A stretch of DNA of 64,000 nucleotides. Origin: JAEUUM01 sp038326165. GTDB taxonomy: Bacteria; Bacteroidota; Bacteroidia; Chitinophagales; Saprospiraceae. The translations under genes and the position numbers were made by a program. Positions 8,834 to 17,892 of this stretch are shown piece by piece. The notes beneath the pieces are model-generated. The model worked only from the letters and a program-made list of their open reading frames with translations. It ran no database searches and was not told the origin of the DNA. Location of the stretch: NCBI GenBank assembly GCA_038326165.1, contig JBBQJT010000011.1, positions 12,842 through 76,841 on the forward strand, in the 5' to 3' direction. How positions within the stretch are numbered: position 1 is the stretch's first letter; each line of letters starts with the position of its first letter.

Positions 8834-9784
8834 ATGATAAGCCAAGATATTGAAAAGAAATTTCAGCAAAAGATTGATTCTGAAATTAAAATAGAGCCTA
8901 GAGATTGGATGCCTGAAAATTATCGGAAAACATTGATCCGTCAAATAGCTCAACATGCGCATTCTGAAATAGTAGGAATGTTGCCAGAGGGTAATTGGAT
9001 CACCCGCGCACCTTCATTGCGCAGGAAAGCAGCATTGCTTGCCAAAGTTCAAGATGAAGCAGGACATGGGCTTTATCTCTACGCTGCCGCAGAAACGCTT
9101 GGTGCAGAGCGTGATGCATTATACGGCGAATTGCACTCTGGAAAAGCAAAATACAGCAGCATATTTAATTATCCCACTTTAACCTGGGCAGACATGGGGT
9201 CCATTGGATGGCTTGTAGATGGTGCAGCCATTATGAATCAGGTTCCTTTGTGCAGGTGCTCTTATGGCCCATACTCACGTGCCATGATTCGTGTGTGCAA
9301 AGAAGAAAGTTTTCACCAACGACAAGGTTTTGAAATATTGTTGACATTGTGCAATGGTTCGCCGGAGCAAAAAGCAATGGCACAAGAATCCTTGAACAGG
9401 TGGTGGTGGCCGTCCTTGATGATGTTTGGTCCCAATGACGAAGACTCACCAAACACCAAGCAATCTATGGACTGGAAAATCAAGCGATTTACCAACGATG
9501 AGTTGCGTCAAAAATTTGTAGATATTACAACAGAACAAACCAAAATACTTGGACTCACCATACCAGACCCCGATTTGAAATGGAATGAGGAAAGGGGGCA
9601 TTATGATTTTGGACCCATTAACTGGGATGAGTTCTGGAATGTTGTGAATGGTCATGGACACTGCAACACAGAAAGGATTGCAGCCCGCAAGAACGCCTGG
9701 GACAATGGAGCTTGGGTGCGAGAAGCAGCCATGGAACATGCACGCAAACAAAAAGAAAGAGAACTATCAAAAGTAAAGGCATAA
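8834..9784 (+). CDS. paaA: Phenylacetyl-CoA epoxidase catalytic subunit PaaA
   Basis: PaaA is the di-iron catalytic subunit of the multicomponent oxygenase that epoxidises the ring of phenylacetyl-CoA. The 316-residue protein is close to the usual length (about 310). It has the ferritin-like helices with carboxylate and histidine ligands, seen in the QDEAGHG segment near residue 75 and the CKEESFHQRQGF segment near 156. It begins the run paaA-paaB-paaC-paaD, with only a 10-base gap to paaB. The start ATG at 8834 fits the short leader from the candidate promoter. Identity is secure from sequence likeness along the whole length. Confidence 0.96.
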   Translation: MISQDIEKKFQQKIDSEIKIEPRDWMPENYRKTLIRQIAQHAHSEIVGMLPEGNWITRAPSLRRKAALLAKVQDEAGHGLYLYAAAETLGAERDALYGELHSGKAKYSSIFNYPTLTWADMGSIGWLVDGAAIMNQVPLCRCSYGPYSRAMIRVCKEESFHQRQGFEILLTLCNGSPEQKAMAQESLNRWWWPSLMMFGPNDEDSPNTKQSMDWKIKRFTNDELRQKFVDITTEQTKILGLTIPDPDLKWNEERGHYDFGPINWDEFWNVVNGHGHCNTERIAARKNAWDNGAWVREAAMEHARKQKERELSKVKA

Positions 9785-9794
9785 ATCAGGCAAT

Positions 9795-10079
9795 ATGGAA
9801 AATAATTGGCCACTTTGGGAGGTATTTATTCGTTCTAAGCAAGGATTGAACCATGTGCATGCAGGTAGTTTGAGAGCTGCTGATGCTGCAATGGCAGTAG
9901 AGAACGCAAGAGATGTTTACACGAGGAGAAGTGAAGGAATAAGTATATGGGTAGTTGAATCAGAGCATATAAATGCTTCAAACCCTGATGAAGCAGATTC
10001 GTTTTTTGATCCCGCTGACTCCAAGCCCTACCGCCACCCTACATTTTATAATTTGCCTATTGAACTTAAACATATATAA
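9795..10079 (+). CDS. paaB: Phenylacetyl-CoA epoxidase subunit PaaB
   Basis: PaaB is a small non-catalytic subunit that bridges PaaAC units in the epoxidase complex. The 94-residue product has the family pattern almost throughout: WPLWEVFIRSKQGLNHVHAG at the start, ENARDVYTRRSEGISIWVV in the middle and FFDPADSKPYRHPTFY near the end. Length equals that of the E. coli protein to within a residue. It lies between paaA and paaC with gaps of 10 and 2 bases, so the genes are surely cotranscribed. Confidence 0.96.
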   Translation: MENNWPLWEVFIRSKQGLNHVHAGSLRAADAAMAVENARDVYTRRSEGISIWVVESEHINASNPDEADSFFDPADSKPYRHPTFYNLPIELKHI

Positions 10080-10081
10080 AC

Positions 10082-10840
10082 TTGGATCCTAGAAAAGCAT
10101 TGTATCAGTTTTGTTTGAGATTGGCGGATTCTTCTTCCATATTGGGTCACCGTTTGGGTGAATGGTGCGGGCATGGTCCAGTTCTGGAGCAAGATATTGC
10201 CATGACAAATATTGCATTAGATTTGATCGGTCAAGCACGTAATTATTATCAGTATGCTGCCAAAATAGATGGTGCTGGTAAGACCGAGGATGATCTAGCT
10301 TATTTACGTGAAGGTGGCGAATATGCCAATTATTTGTTGTTGGAACAACCCAACGGCGATTTTGCAATGACTATAGTTAGACAATATTTGTTTGACGTAT
10401 ACCACAGACTTTTTCTGGAAGGCATGAGTAAATCCTCAGATCTTGAATTGCAAGCATTTGCCGTCAGGCATCTAAAGGAAGTACAATATCACGCAAAATG
10501 GAGTGGCGGTTGGGTAGAGAGATTGGGAGATGGTACGCCAGAAAGCTTCAAGCGTACTCAAATGGCTATTGATAATTTGTGGCGTTTTACTGGTGAATTT
10601 TTTAAGTCGGATGAAATAGATCGTGAAATGCATTCTTTGGGCATTGCTCCTGATCTAGCTGCATTGGAAAATGATTGGAAAGAAGAAGTGACGTCATTGT
10701 TCAACAGACTCAAACTACTTGTTCCAAATACCCCTTGGATGTTAACTGGTGGTAAGAAAGGTTCACATACAGAACACTTGGGCTATATTTTAGCAGAAAT
10801 GCAGTTGTTGCAACGAACTCACCCCGGACTGCAATGGTGA
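10082..10840 (+). CDS. paaC: Phenylacetyl-CoA epoxidase structural subunit PaaC
   Basis: PaaC is the ferritin-like structural partner of PaaA in the epoxidase core. The 252-residue protein carries the conserved blocks RLGEWCGHGP, LDLIGQARN, LLLEQPNGDFA and the C-terminal GGKKGSHTEHLG. The start is a TTG two bases after the paaB stop. No ATG lies upstream in frame before the paaB stop, and the next downstream ATG would remove the conserved N-terminal helix, so TTG is retained. It is followed after 4 bases by paaD. Confidence 0.96.
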   Translation: MDPRKALYQFCLRLADSSSILGHRLGEWCGHGPVLEQDIAMTNIALDLIGQARNYYQYAAKIDGAGKTEDDLAYLREGGEYANYLLLEQPNGDFAMTIVRQYLFDVYHRLFLEGMSKSSDLELQAFAVRHLKEVQYHAKWSGGWVERLGDGTPESFKRTQMAIDNLWRFTGEFFKSDEIDREMHSLGIAPDLAALENDWKEEVTSLFNRLKLLVPNTPWMLTGGKKGSHTEHLGYILAEMQLLQRTHPGLQW

Positions 10841-10844
10841 TTTC

Positions 10845-11345
10845 ATGATTTCGAATCCACATTTTCCCATAGAAGATATTTGGAAAATCATGAATGAAGT
10901 TCCAGATCCGGAAGTTCCTGTGCTATCCATCATGGATTTGGGGATAGTTAGAGGTGTGAATTGGAAGGAGGATGTACTTGAAATAACCATTACACCAACC
11001 TACACGGGATGTCCTGCAATGAATGCTATAGAGATCAATTTGAAATCAATTTTGCAATCCTATGGAATCAAGAATGTTTCAATTGTTGTGGTCAACTCAC
11101 CTGCGTGGACTACGGATTGGATCAGTGAAGAAGCCCGTGAAAAGTTGAGAAAATATGGTATTGCTCCACCTGTAGGCATGTCAACCGACAAAAATCAATT
11201 GACAGGGCAATTCAAAATGGTAAAATGCCCTTTTTGTAATTCTGAGCATACGGAAATGATCAGTCAATTCGGATCCACTGCATGTAAGTCACTTTACAAA
11301 TGTTTAGATTGTAAGGAGCCCTTTGATTACTTTAAGTGTCATTAG
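10845..11345 (+). CDS. paaD: PaaD, DUF59/MIP18-type assembly factor of the phenylacetyl-CoA epoxidase
   Basis: PaaD is needed for epoxidase function, probably in iron-centre maturation. The 166-residue protein has an N-terminal DUF59 (MIP18) domain with DPEVPVLSIMDLGIV near residue 20 and TPTYTGCPAMN near 50. A C-terminal zinc-ribbon-like part has two Cys pairs, CPFC near 126 and CLDC near 155. It closes the epoxidase run; the expected next gene, paaE (the reductase), is absent, and a convergent secreted-protein gene follows 15 bases on. Confidence 0.93.
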   Translation: MISNPHFPIEDIWKIMNEVPDPEVPVLSIMDLGIVRGVNWKEDVLEITITPTYTGCPAMNAIEINLKSILQSYGIKNVSIVVVNSPAWTTDWISEEAREKLRKYGIAPPVGMSTDKNQLTGQFKMVKCPFCNSEHTEMISQFGSTACKSLYKCLDCKEPFDYFKCH

Positions 11346-11360
11346 ATACAAACTACTTCA

Positions 11361-12248
11361 TTAATTTATAATTCTTGCGGATATGGTGGTACCGCAGCCA
11401 CATCTTACCAGATGGTTTTGTTCACTTGATAATGAAGATTTTATAAAATCATAGTTGACTCTAAAAATTGTGATGTAAACAAAGCCATTAGGCCGAATAT
11501 GATCCCAAAAGCCGATGGGAAACTCAATGTTGCCATCCATTGATTTGGGAAGATAAATATAGCTGGTATAGCGATCTTGAGCTTCAGTATTTTGTAAGTC
11601 ATCCATTGTAGTCCAGATGCCTTCACCGTATGAATTTACAAGAACCAAGGTTCCCGCTTTAGCTCTCGAGTCAGGATTGTAAATTATTGAAGCATTTCGA
11701 CTTAAATAAACCATTTCACCAGTGCCCTCAACTCTGGGCATATTGGACATGTCAAGCTTAATGTCGGACGGACATAATAGCTTGGTTTCGTACATTTTTT
11801 TATTTTCTGGATTGTATGCTTTGAATTCTACAGGTTTACTATATGGAAAATAGTCGTTCCTTCTTGTTGCCGGACTCAATTTTAAGAGATCCTTATATCT
11901 TTCACCATTGAAAAGAAAATTATACTTGCTATCATGAAATGAAACTAAATTTGGTTCATTGGTACTGAATCCACCATGATAAGTCACATAATGGTTTTCA
12001 TTTTTTTGAATGGCCCTCTTTGTAATAGTAATTCCCTGAAAGCCGGTGACTTTCATTTCTTGATTCGAAATCGTTTCATATTGGTAATCGCCACAATTAG
12101 CTTTTATCCATTCTGTTGAAACATGCCCGTTAGGTTCGCTGGTGTTGCTTGAAATTTTTGTCAATTTATTACCAATTTCCTTTGACCAAGAAGGAAATAT
12201 TGATACCAACATAATAAGGCCAAAGGCCATTTTGTTTAAGAAGGTCAT
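11361..12248 (-). CDS. Secreted protein of unknown function
   Basis: I do not recognise this family. Starting at the ATG at 12248, the product has about 295 residues and a good signal peptide (MTFLNKMAFGLIMLVSIFPSWSKE). The open frame extends upstream to 12326, but those residues would run into the preceding gene and precede the signal peptide, so the shorter start is chosen. The mature part is rich in Asn, Tyr and Ser and ends with a CGC cluster; no sorting tail or catalytic motif is visible. It lies 49 bases after a broken secreted-protein gene on the same strand, and the two may have been one transcription unit. Confidence 0.7.
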   Translation of the reverse strand: MTFLNKMAFGLIMLVSIFPSWSKEIGNKLTKISSNTSEPNGHVSTEWIKANCGDYQYETISNQEMKVTGFQGITITKRAIQKNENHYVTYHGGFSTNEPNLVSFHDSKYNFLFNGERYKDLLKLSPATRRNDYFPYSKPVEFKAYNPENKKMYETKLLCPSDIKLDMSNMPRVEGTGEMVYLSRNASIIYNPDSRAKAGTLVLVNSYGEGIWTTMDDLQNTEAQDRYTSYIYLPKSMDGNIEFPIGFWDHIRPNGFVYITIFRVNYDFIKSSLSSEQNHLVRCGCGTTISARIIN

Positions 12249-12297
12249 ATGGTTTTTTCTTTTAGGATTTACAATTAACTCTCTCAGAGTAATTGTG

Positions 12298-12978
12298 TTA
12301 TTGTGATTCATTTGCGCCACAACCATACTTTATAAAGGTACATTGTGCGTAGGCAAGATGTGGTAAATCTACCAAAAAAGCTGGATTTTCGAGTGTTGAA
12401 TATTGGCTGGCTTGACCTTTATAGATTGGTAAACTTGCTTTTCTCCATCTACCTTTGTTGGTAGGCTGGTTAATGTCGCAAGTATTGCATTGAGTGCAAA
12501 GATTCATCCAGAAACTGGTATCAAAGCAATTTGTAACGTCACGCATTCTAATCCAGATCCTCATTTGTTGAGAGCCACTAGTGTTGTAAATCAATACTTC
12601 CAAATCCTGATCGTCTAAGCACCTATCAATACCTCCTGCCCCTGATTTGCGCCAGAAAAACTCTGAACCTTGTAGCAGAGCTTTGCAGGATGATTGTTGA
12701 TTGGTATATGGTTGTACTTGGTACAACTTTCTTACAGATATTGACGGACCAAATGGATCCCCAAGTCCGCCTATTCCGCATAATTGATCGGTATTATTCT
12801 CAGGTGGATCAAATTTTCAACATAGTGGAAAAGAAGGAATACTTCCACAAATATACCAATCTTCAAATGCGCCTATGCTTGTGATTCTTACAAAAATATT
12901 GTAGTTACACCCATCCTGAGCATAAATAAAGGCTGTTTTACTAAATTGGAAAAGCAGGATTAAAATTAAGTATTTCAC
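12298..12978 (-). pseudogene. Secreted Cys-rich protein gene interrupted by an in-frame TGA
   Basis: Reading from a GTG at 12978 gives a clear signal peptide (KYLILILLFQFSKTAFIYAQ) and 53 residues in all, then a TGA at 12817-12819. The same frame stays open for another 172 codons to a stop at 12298, in one protein-like stretch (KFDPPENNTDQLCGIGG directly after the TGA). No frame change is needed, so this is a single-base nonsense change, for example from TGG or TGT, or a sequencing error. The product would be about 226 residues with roughly a dozen cysteines. I recognise no family. Readthrough is possible but nothing in the sequence demands it. Confidence 0.7.
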
Positions 12979-13146
12979 AATTGAGGTCTATTTTAATTAC
13001 TCAAATGCAATGTAGTATCTATCTTTTTATATATCTATTTAGAAATTTATTTAACTAAAAGATGCTTTAATATTAATCAACCTTAAAATCTAGTAATTGC
13101 ACCCGTGTTGTTACCTTAGATTAACGAATAATTATAAGGTAAATAC

Positions 13147-13184
13147 AAAAGGCCCAACTTTTCAGTTGAGCCTTTTGGGTTCTT
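13147..13184 (-). terminator. Rho-independent terminator after the M43 protease gene
   Basis: The pairing AAAGGC-CAACT against AGTTG-GCCTTT, with loop TTTC, forms a stem of about 11 base pairs with one small mismatch. On the minus strand it is followed by TTTTGTATTT, placing it about 40 bases after the stop of the M43 gene. Confidence 0.75.
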
Positions 13185-13223
13185 TACTTTTATTGAGGGC
13201 TAGGCCTTAAGTATCCTTGATAT

Positions 13224-15128
13224 TTATTTTGCAATGATGAATGATTTTACTTCAAACTGGTCATCTGATTGCCAAGTGATACGGTAGATGCCATTGGTAT
13301 AATTACTCACATTCATTTCATAATCAGCTTTACCTTTTGTTTCCGTCAATTCTTGTGAGAACAATAATATTCCAGCGTTATTGTAAACATTCAAGGTGCC
13401 TTTCATGGCTACCGGAACTCTCACTCTAATCATGTCTGTTGCAGGGTTTGGATATACCAATAAAGCATCTTCTGCTATTTCAAGTGATAAAGAACCGTCA
13501 TCTCTAAAGCCACTTGCACTGGTCTGAACGAACAGATCGTAACAATCATTTGCGCTGAAAGCTCCCTGCCAAGGATAAACATAGAGGTAATATGTTGTTG
13601 CTCCTTGACTGTTGTTATGAATGATGAGTTCATCATTTATGCCATCATTTTCTGAAGTTTTGACCAATGTGTTTCCTCTGTACAATTTCATATCATAATC
13701 AGCAGGCAAGCTAGTCATGTCAATTTTGATATTTCTTTTGGAACTTGTATTTGTAAATTTATACCAGTCCAGATCAGTAGACACATTTATTAGTGCTGTT
13801 TGGGTAGAACCTTGAGGGATGGTTTTAGATGCATTCTTGCTGTTATTAGGCTCAAAAGGATCAGAACAACCACCACCACCTCCAGTAGTTGTAGTGAAGT
13901 TTACTTGTGCGCTGTACGGGCTTGAACCTCCACTGCAGACTGCATTGACTTGTGTATTGTAAGTTGTAGATGCAATTAAGCTTGTCAAATTGGCAGTAGT
14001 TGAAGTGGTATTAACCGTGGTCCAAATTGTAGCGGATGATGGCTTATATTGCAAATTGTAACTGGTAGCACCACTTACAGCATTCCATGAAACAGTTGCC
14101 GTAGTACTTCCGATATTGCTTGCAACCAAACCACTTGGAGTAGAGCAACTTCCGCCTCCACCTGGAGCTTCACAACCATTGGAAGAAGCCAAGGAAGACC
14201 TTGCGCCTCCGCTTTCAATTACAGCTCTCATTCTGCTTTTTTGGCCCTGTGAGAACATAACCATGCAACCATCGTCTGTGTAATCCATGTAATCCATGAA
14301 TAACTCTTTTGGCGCTCCAGAGCAAGTGCTTAGATGCGGGTGTGTAGGACAGCCGTAATTGGCCGTATTGTGCAAAGGTGTGTCACTCACAAAATCACTT
14401 CCACAAGTTGCATCTCCCCAGATGTGTCTTAAATTTAGATAGTGGCCAATTTCATGACTTGCAGTTCTTCCTTTGTCAAAAGGTGGGGTAGCAGTTCCAG
14501 TTGTGCCAAAATAACGGTAGTCATTTACCACTCCATCGGTAGCAGTGCTCCCACCTGGGAATTGTGCATAACCCAATATTCCACCACCTATGTTGCAAAC
14601 CCAAATATTTAAATACTTTGAAGTATTCCATGGATTAACACCACCTTGAGTTAATTTCTTTACTGCATCATTTGTTCCCCATGAAGTCTTGGTGGTAGAT
14701 TTGCGGGTGATACCGTTGGTTGCTACACCACTAGGGTCTTGCTGAGCAAGGCAAAATTCTATTTCGGAATCAGCAATGAGTGCTTGAAATTCTGCAGGTA
14801 CCTGATTGATGTCACCATTGGTGGCTCTAAAATCTTTGTTCAATACATCAATTTGGCTCATTATCTGTGCTTCCGAAATGTTTTCGGTCGAAGTGCGCCA
14901 AAGTACATGCACCACAACAGGAATTGTGATCACAGCACGCTGAGAAACACTGGATTTTTTAAGAAATGCTTCAGTATGTCTTTCAATTGCTTCCATTCGT
15001 AGGTACATGCTTGGATCCTCTTTGAGTTGTTGATCCAATACAGGCATTGTTTCGCAGGTGCGTTGTGCGTTGATTGTATTCATTGCTAGTAACAATAATA
15101 CTACAAAGATGATGGGTTTTTTCTTCAT
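13224..15128 (-). CDS. Secreted M43 (cytophagalysin/pappalysin-type) zinc metalloprotease with T9SS tail
   Basis: This 634-residue secreted protease opens with a signal peptide (MKKKPIIFVVLLLLAMNTINAQ). The extended zinc motif HEIGHYLNLRH has ligands H225, H229 and H235 with catalytic E226, and is followed by WGD, as in peptidase family M43B. After the catalytic domain come a Gly-rich linker, a fibronectin type III domain (about 330-415), a second Gly-rich linker, and a pre-peptidase C-terminal (PPC) type domain (DPFEPNNSKNA onward, about 420-540). The last 80 residues are a T9SS type A sorting tail (VYPNPATDMIRV). It probably degrades extracellular protein. The gene has its own promoter and terminator. 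Confidence 0.93.
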   Translation of the reverse strand: MKKKPIIFVVLLLLAMNTINAQRTCETMPVLDQQLKEDPSMYLRMEAIERHTEAFLKKSSVSQRAVITIPVVVHVLWRTSTENISEAQIMSQIDVLNKDFRATNGDINQVPAEFQALIADSEIEFCLAQQDPSGVATNGITRKSTTKTSWGTNDAVKKLTQGGVNPWNTSKYLNIWVCNIGGGILGYAQFPGGSTATDGVVNDYRYFGTTGTATPPFDKGRTASHEIGHYLNLRHIWGDATCGSDFVSDTPLHNTANYGCPTHPHLSTCSGAPKELFMDYMDYTDDGCMVMFSQGQKSRMRAVIESGGARSSLASSNGCEAPGGGGSCSTPSGLVASNIGSTTATVSWNAVSGATSYNLQYKPSSATIWTTVNTTSTTANLTSLIASTTYNTQVNAVCSGGSSPYSAQVNFTTTTGGGGGCSDPFEPNNSKNASKTIPQGSTQTALINVSTDLDWYKFTNTSSKRNIKIDMTSLPADYDMKLYRGNTLVKTSENDGINDELIIHNNSQGATTYYLYVYPWQGAFSANDCYDLFVQTSASGFRDDGSLSLEIAEDALLVYPNPATDMIRVRVPVAMKGTLNVYNNAGILLFSQELTETKGKADYEMNVSNYTNGIYRITWQSDDQFEVKSFIIAK

Positions 15129-15162
15129 GATGTTAAAGTAAGTGTTTAAGGAAATATTGAAT

Positions 15163-15170
15163 CAAAGATA
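15163..15170 (-). promoter_or_regulatory. Candidate -7 box for the M43 protease gene
   Basis: The minus strand reads TATCTTTG, an exact match to TAnnTTTG, 34 bases before the start codon. No clear TTG box at the expected spacing was found. Confidence 0.45.
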
Positions 15171-15404
15171 GCAAATACTTTTAATCCTAGCGAATTTACA
15201 CAAAATATAAATTCATATATGTAAAATATAATTTCTTGTTGGGTGGTTTGTGCAGTTAGTTTCTGTTCATGAAATCATCAATCAAATGCTTAAAGTTCAA
15301 TCAGAGTGTTACATTTCTTGCAAAACAGTATAGATAAAAGCCCATTGATTTGTCGAACTCACAGAATAAGTTCTAACTTTCGGATTCTTAAATTAATAGA
15401 ATGT

Positions 15405-16181
15405 ATGTCTGATTTTATTTTAAGTCATCTTGAAGGTGCTCTATTGAAAATTACCTTTAACAGGCCTGAGGTTTTTAATAGTTTCAATCGTGAAATGGCA
15501 TTGCAGATGCAAGAGGTTTTAGAATATGCCAAAAGTGAATCAATACGTTGTGTGTTGATTACTGGCAATGGCAAAGCTTTTTGCGCTGGTCAAGATTTGC
15601 AAGAGGTGACGGATCCCAATGGACCTGCCTTAACCACAATCATTAGTGAACATTACAATCCAATAATTTGTTTGATTCGAGCGCTTGAAAAACCGGTTAT
15701 TGCTGCAGTAAATGGTGTAGCTGCCGGCGCAGGAGCCAATATTGCTCTGGCTTGTGATGTTGTGGTTGCTCAAGAACATGCGTCTTTCATTCAGGCTTTT
15801 AGTAAAATTGGTTTGATTCCTGATAGTGGGGGTACCTACACCTTGCCTAGGTTGATTGGATGGCAAAAAGCTTCGGCCTTGATGATGTTGGGAGATAAAG
15901 TTTCAGCTGAAGATGCTGAAAAAATGGGAATGATCTACAAAGTCTATGCGGCAACTGAATTTCATGACAAAGTCAATGAGCTTGCACTAAACTTGAGCAA
16001 CATGCCAACAAAAGGATTGGCATTAACCAAAAAGGCACTGCAGAGTTCTTTGACAAATGACCTTGAAACCCAACTAAATCTTGAAGATCAACTACAGTCA
16101 GCAGCTGGATTGACTTACGATTATAAAGAAGGTGTGAAATCTTTTCTTGAAAAACGCAAAGCTATTTTTAAAGGTGAATAA
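15405..16181 (+). CDS. paaG: 2-(1,2-epoxy-1,2-dihydrophenyl)acetyl-CoA isomerase PaaG
   Basis: PaaG, a crotonase-fold enzyme, isomerises the ring epoxide to the oxepin form after PaaABC action. From the ATG at 15405 the protein has 258 residues, matching the family; the longer frame from 15306 adds an unrelated-looking N-terminus and is rejected. The oxyanion-hole segments are CAGQDLQE near residue 65 and AAGAGANIALACD near 110. The two catalytic glutamates of ordinary enoyl-CoA hydratases are missing, and PDSGG stands at about residue 140, both features of PaaG. It overlaps paaH by 8 bases, so the two are coupled. Confidence 0.93.
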   Translation: MSDFILSHLEGALLKITFNRPEVFNSFNREMALQMQEVLEYAKSESIRCVLITGNGKAFCAGQDLQEVTDPNGPALTTIISEHYNPIICLIRALEKPVIAAVNGVAAGAGANIALACDVVVAQEHASFIQAFSKIGLIPDSGGTYTLPRLIGWQKASALMMLGDKVSAEDAEKMGMIYKVYAATEFHDKVNELALNLSNMPTKGLALTKKALQSSLTNDLETQLNLEDQLQSAAGLTYDYKEGVKSFLEKRKAIFKGE

Positions 16182-17319
16182 ATCAACAATTGGTGTAGCT
16201 GGTGCAGGCACAATGGGTGCTGGTATTGCTTTAATTGCAGCCGTGTCAGGGCACAATGTAATAGTATATGATGCCTTTCCTGTATCCTTGGAGAAGGCGA
16301 ATATTTTTTTCAAAACAGATATTGAGAAGCTTGTAGCCAAGGGTAAATTCAGTGCAGAGACTGGCGTAGAAATTTTAACCAGAATTGTTACTTGTAACGA
16401 GGTTCTGCAATTGGCACCATGCGAGTTGATCATTGAAGCGGTTAAAGAAGAACTTGAGGTCAAGAAGCAACTATTTCAAGCGATTGAAAACTGTGTTTCA
16501 GCAACTTGCATCCTGTCCTCCAATACATCATCCTTATCCATTACTTCTATAGCTGCAGTGCTTCAAAATCCAGAGCGCATGTGTGGCATCCATTTTTTCA
16601 ATCCGGCTACCATCATGAAATTGGTGGAAATAATACCAGCCTTACAATCTGCTGAGGACACTATTCATTCTGCTGAACAACTGATACAATCTTGGGGCAA
16701 AACTACCGTGCGCGCCAAAGATAACCCTGGTTTTATCGTAAATAGAATAGCTCGTCCCTTTTACAGTGAAGCTATTAGAATGCTCGAAGAGTCATTGGCC
16801 GGTGTTGATGAAATTGATACAGCAATGCGAGCTGCAGGATTCCGAATGGGACCTTTTCAGTTGATGGATTTGATTGGTCACGATGTCAATTATGCAGTGA
16901 CAGAATCGGTATGGACCGCTTATTATTATGAACCAAGGTTCAGGCCTTCGTTCACACAAAAAAGAATGGTAGAAGCTGGGTATTTGGGTAAAAAGTCAGG
17001 TCGCGGATTTTACAATTATTCCACAGGCATTACCAGTCAAGATGTAGATATTTCTGATTCAAAATCCAAAGAAATAAGGGAACGAATTCTGGCTATGTTG
17101 ATCAATGAAGCTGCTGATGCATGGTACTATGATATTGCAAGCCAATCAGATATCGATCTTGCAATGACTCTGGGAGTAAATTATCCGAAAGGTCTGTTTG
17201 CATGGGCACAGGAATGGGGCGTTGAGAATACAATTTATAAAATGAATGAATTGTATGAGCATTACCAAGAGGATCGATACAAATTGAGTCCTGGCCTCAG
17301 AAAGTTATTGGAAACATGA
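16174..17319 (+). CDS. paaH: 3-hydroxyacyl-CoA dehydrogenase PaaH
   Basis: PaaH oxidises 3-hydroxyadipyl-CoA with NAD late in phenylacetate breakdown. The GTG at 16174 begins VNKSTIGVAGAGTMGAGIA, placing the NAD-binding GxGxMG loop near the N-terminus; it overlaps the paaG stop. The conserved CGIHFFNPATIMKLVEII segment holds the catalytic histidine. At about 381 residues it has the NAD domain and two 3HCDH C-terminal domains (about 180-280 and 290-375), shorter than the 475-residue E. coli PaaH. A role in fatty acid oxidation instead is possible, but direct coupling to paaG favours PaaH. It overlaps the following amidotransferase gene by 4 bases (ATGA). Confidence 0.88.
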   Translation: MNKSTIGVAGAGTMGAGIALIAAVSGHNVIVYDAFPVSLEKANIFFKTDIEKLVAKGKFSAETGVEILTRIVTCNEVLQLAPCELIIEAVKEELEVKKQLFQAIENCVSATCILSSNTSSLSITSIAAVLQNPERMCGIHFFNPATIMKLVEIIPALQSAEDTIHSAEQLIQSWGKTTVRAKDNPGFIVNRIARPFYSEAIRMLEESLAGVDEIDTAMRAAGFRMGPFQLMDLIGHDVNYAVTESVWTAYYYEPRFRPSFTQKRMVEAGYLGKKSGRGFYNYSTGITSQDVDISDSKSKEIRERILAMLINEAADAWYYDIASQSDIDLAMTLGVNYPKGLFAWAQEWGVENTIYKMNELYEHYQEDRYKLSPGLRKLLET

Positions 17320-17888
17320 TTGCTTTATTGATTGATAACAACGATTCATTTGTTCACAACCTAAAACACGCCCTATTAAAGGCTGGAGTTGATCAAGTTC
17401 ATATTGTACATCACCAAGTGGCAGTTGAAGATTTGAATGACGATTTTGATTTGTTGGTATTGTCACCAGGTCCAGGTTTGCCAAAGCAGAGTGGAAATCT
17501 GATGGCATATATTGACAGATTTCATGATAAGAAACCAATATTGGGTATTTGTTTGGGGCATCAGGCATTGGCAGAGTACTTTGGAGCAAGTTTGTATCAA
17601 CTTCCCGAAGTCAAACACGGCATATCAAATCCATTAAAATGTGTTGGTAAATCTGTACATTCCTTAATAAATTATAACGATGCTGGGGTAGGCAGGTACC
17701 ACAGCTGGGCTGTAAGCAGTGATGGATTTTCGGATTGTTTGGTGATAACAGCAATGAATGAAATGAAAATTATTATGGCATTTCAACACAACAAGCTTCC
17801 CATAGAAGGATGGCAATTTCACCCAGAATCATACCTGACCAGCTCAGGAGTCAGCATGTTGAGTTCATTTTTAATAACATATACGTAA
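17316..17888 (+). CDS. Class I glutamine amidotransferase, anthranilate/aminodeoxychorismate synthase component II type
   Basis: The 190-residue protein is a stand-alone glutaminase subunit of the TrpG/PabA family, which passes ammonia to a chorismate-using partner for tryptophan or folate synthesis. The order of motifs is standard: IDNNDSFVHNL at 6-16, the oxyanion segment LSPGPG near 50, the nucleophile cysteine in GICLGHQALAEYFG near 78, and the His-Glu pair in WQFHPESYLT near 168. No component I gene lies in the window, so PabA and TrpG cannot be told apart; absence of other trp genes slightly favours PabA. It overlaps paaH by 4 bases, an unusual partner for such a gene. Confidence 0.85.
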   Translation: MIALLIDNNDSFVHNLKHALLKAGVDQVHIVHHQVAVEDLNDDFDLLVLSPGPGLPKQSGNLMAYIDRFHDKKPILGICLGHQALAEYFGASLYQLPEVKHGISNPLKCVGKSVHSLINYNDAGVGRYHSWAVSSDGFSDCLVITAMNEMKIIMAFQHNKLPIEGWQFHPESYLTSSGVSMLSSFLITYT

Positions 17889-17892
17889 GCTT

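Noticed and set aside
12690..12884. 64-codon plus-strand frame across the broken minus-strand secreted gene
   Set aside because: It is antisense to the in-frame continuation of the minus-strand gene and has no protein-like features.
15306..15404. N-terminal extension of the paaG frame
   Set aside because: The residues do not resemble crotonase sequence, and the ATG at 15405 gives the normal length.
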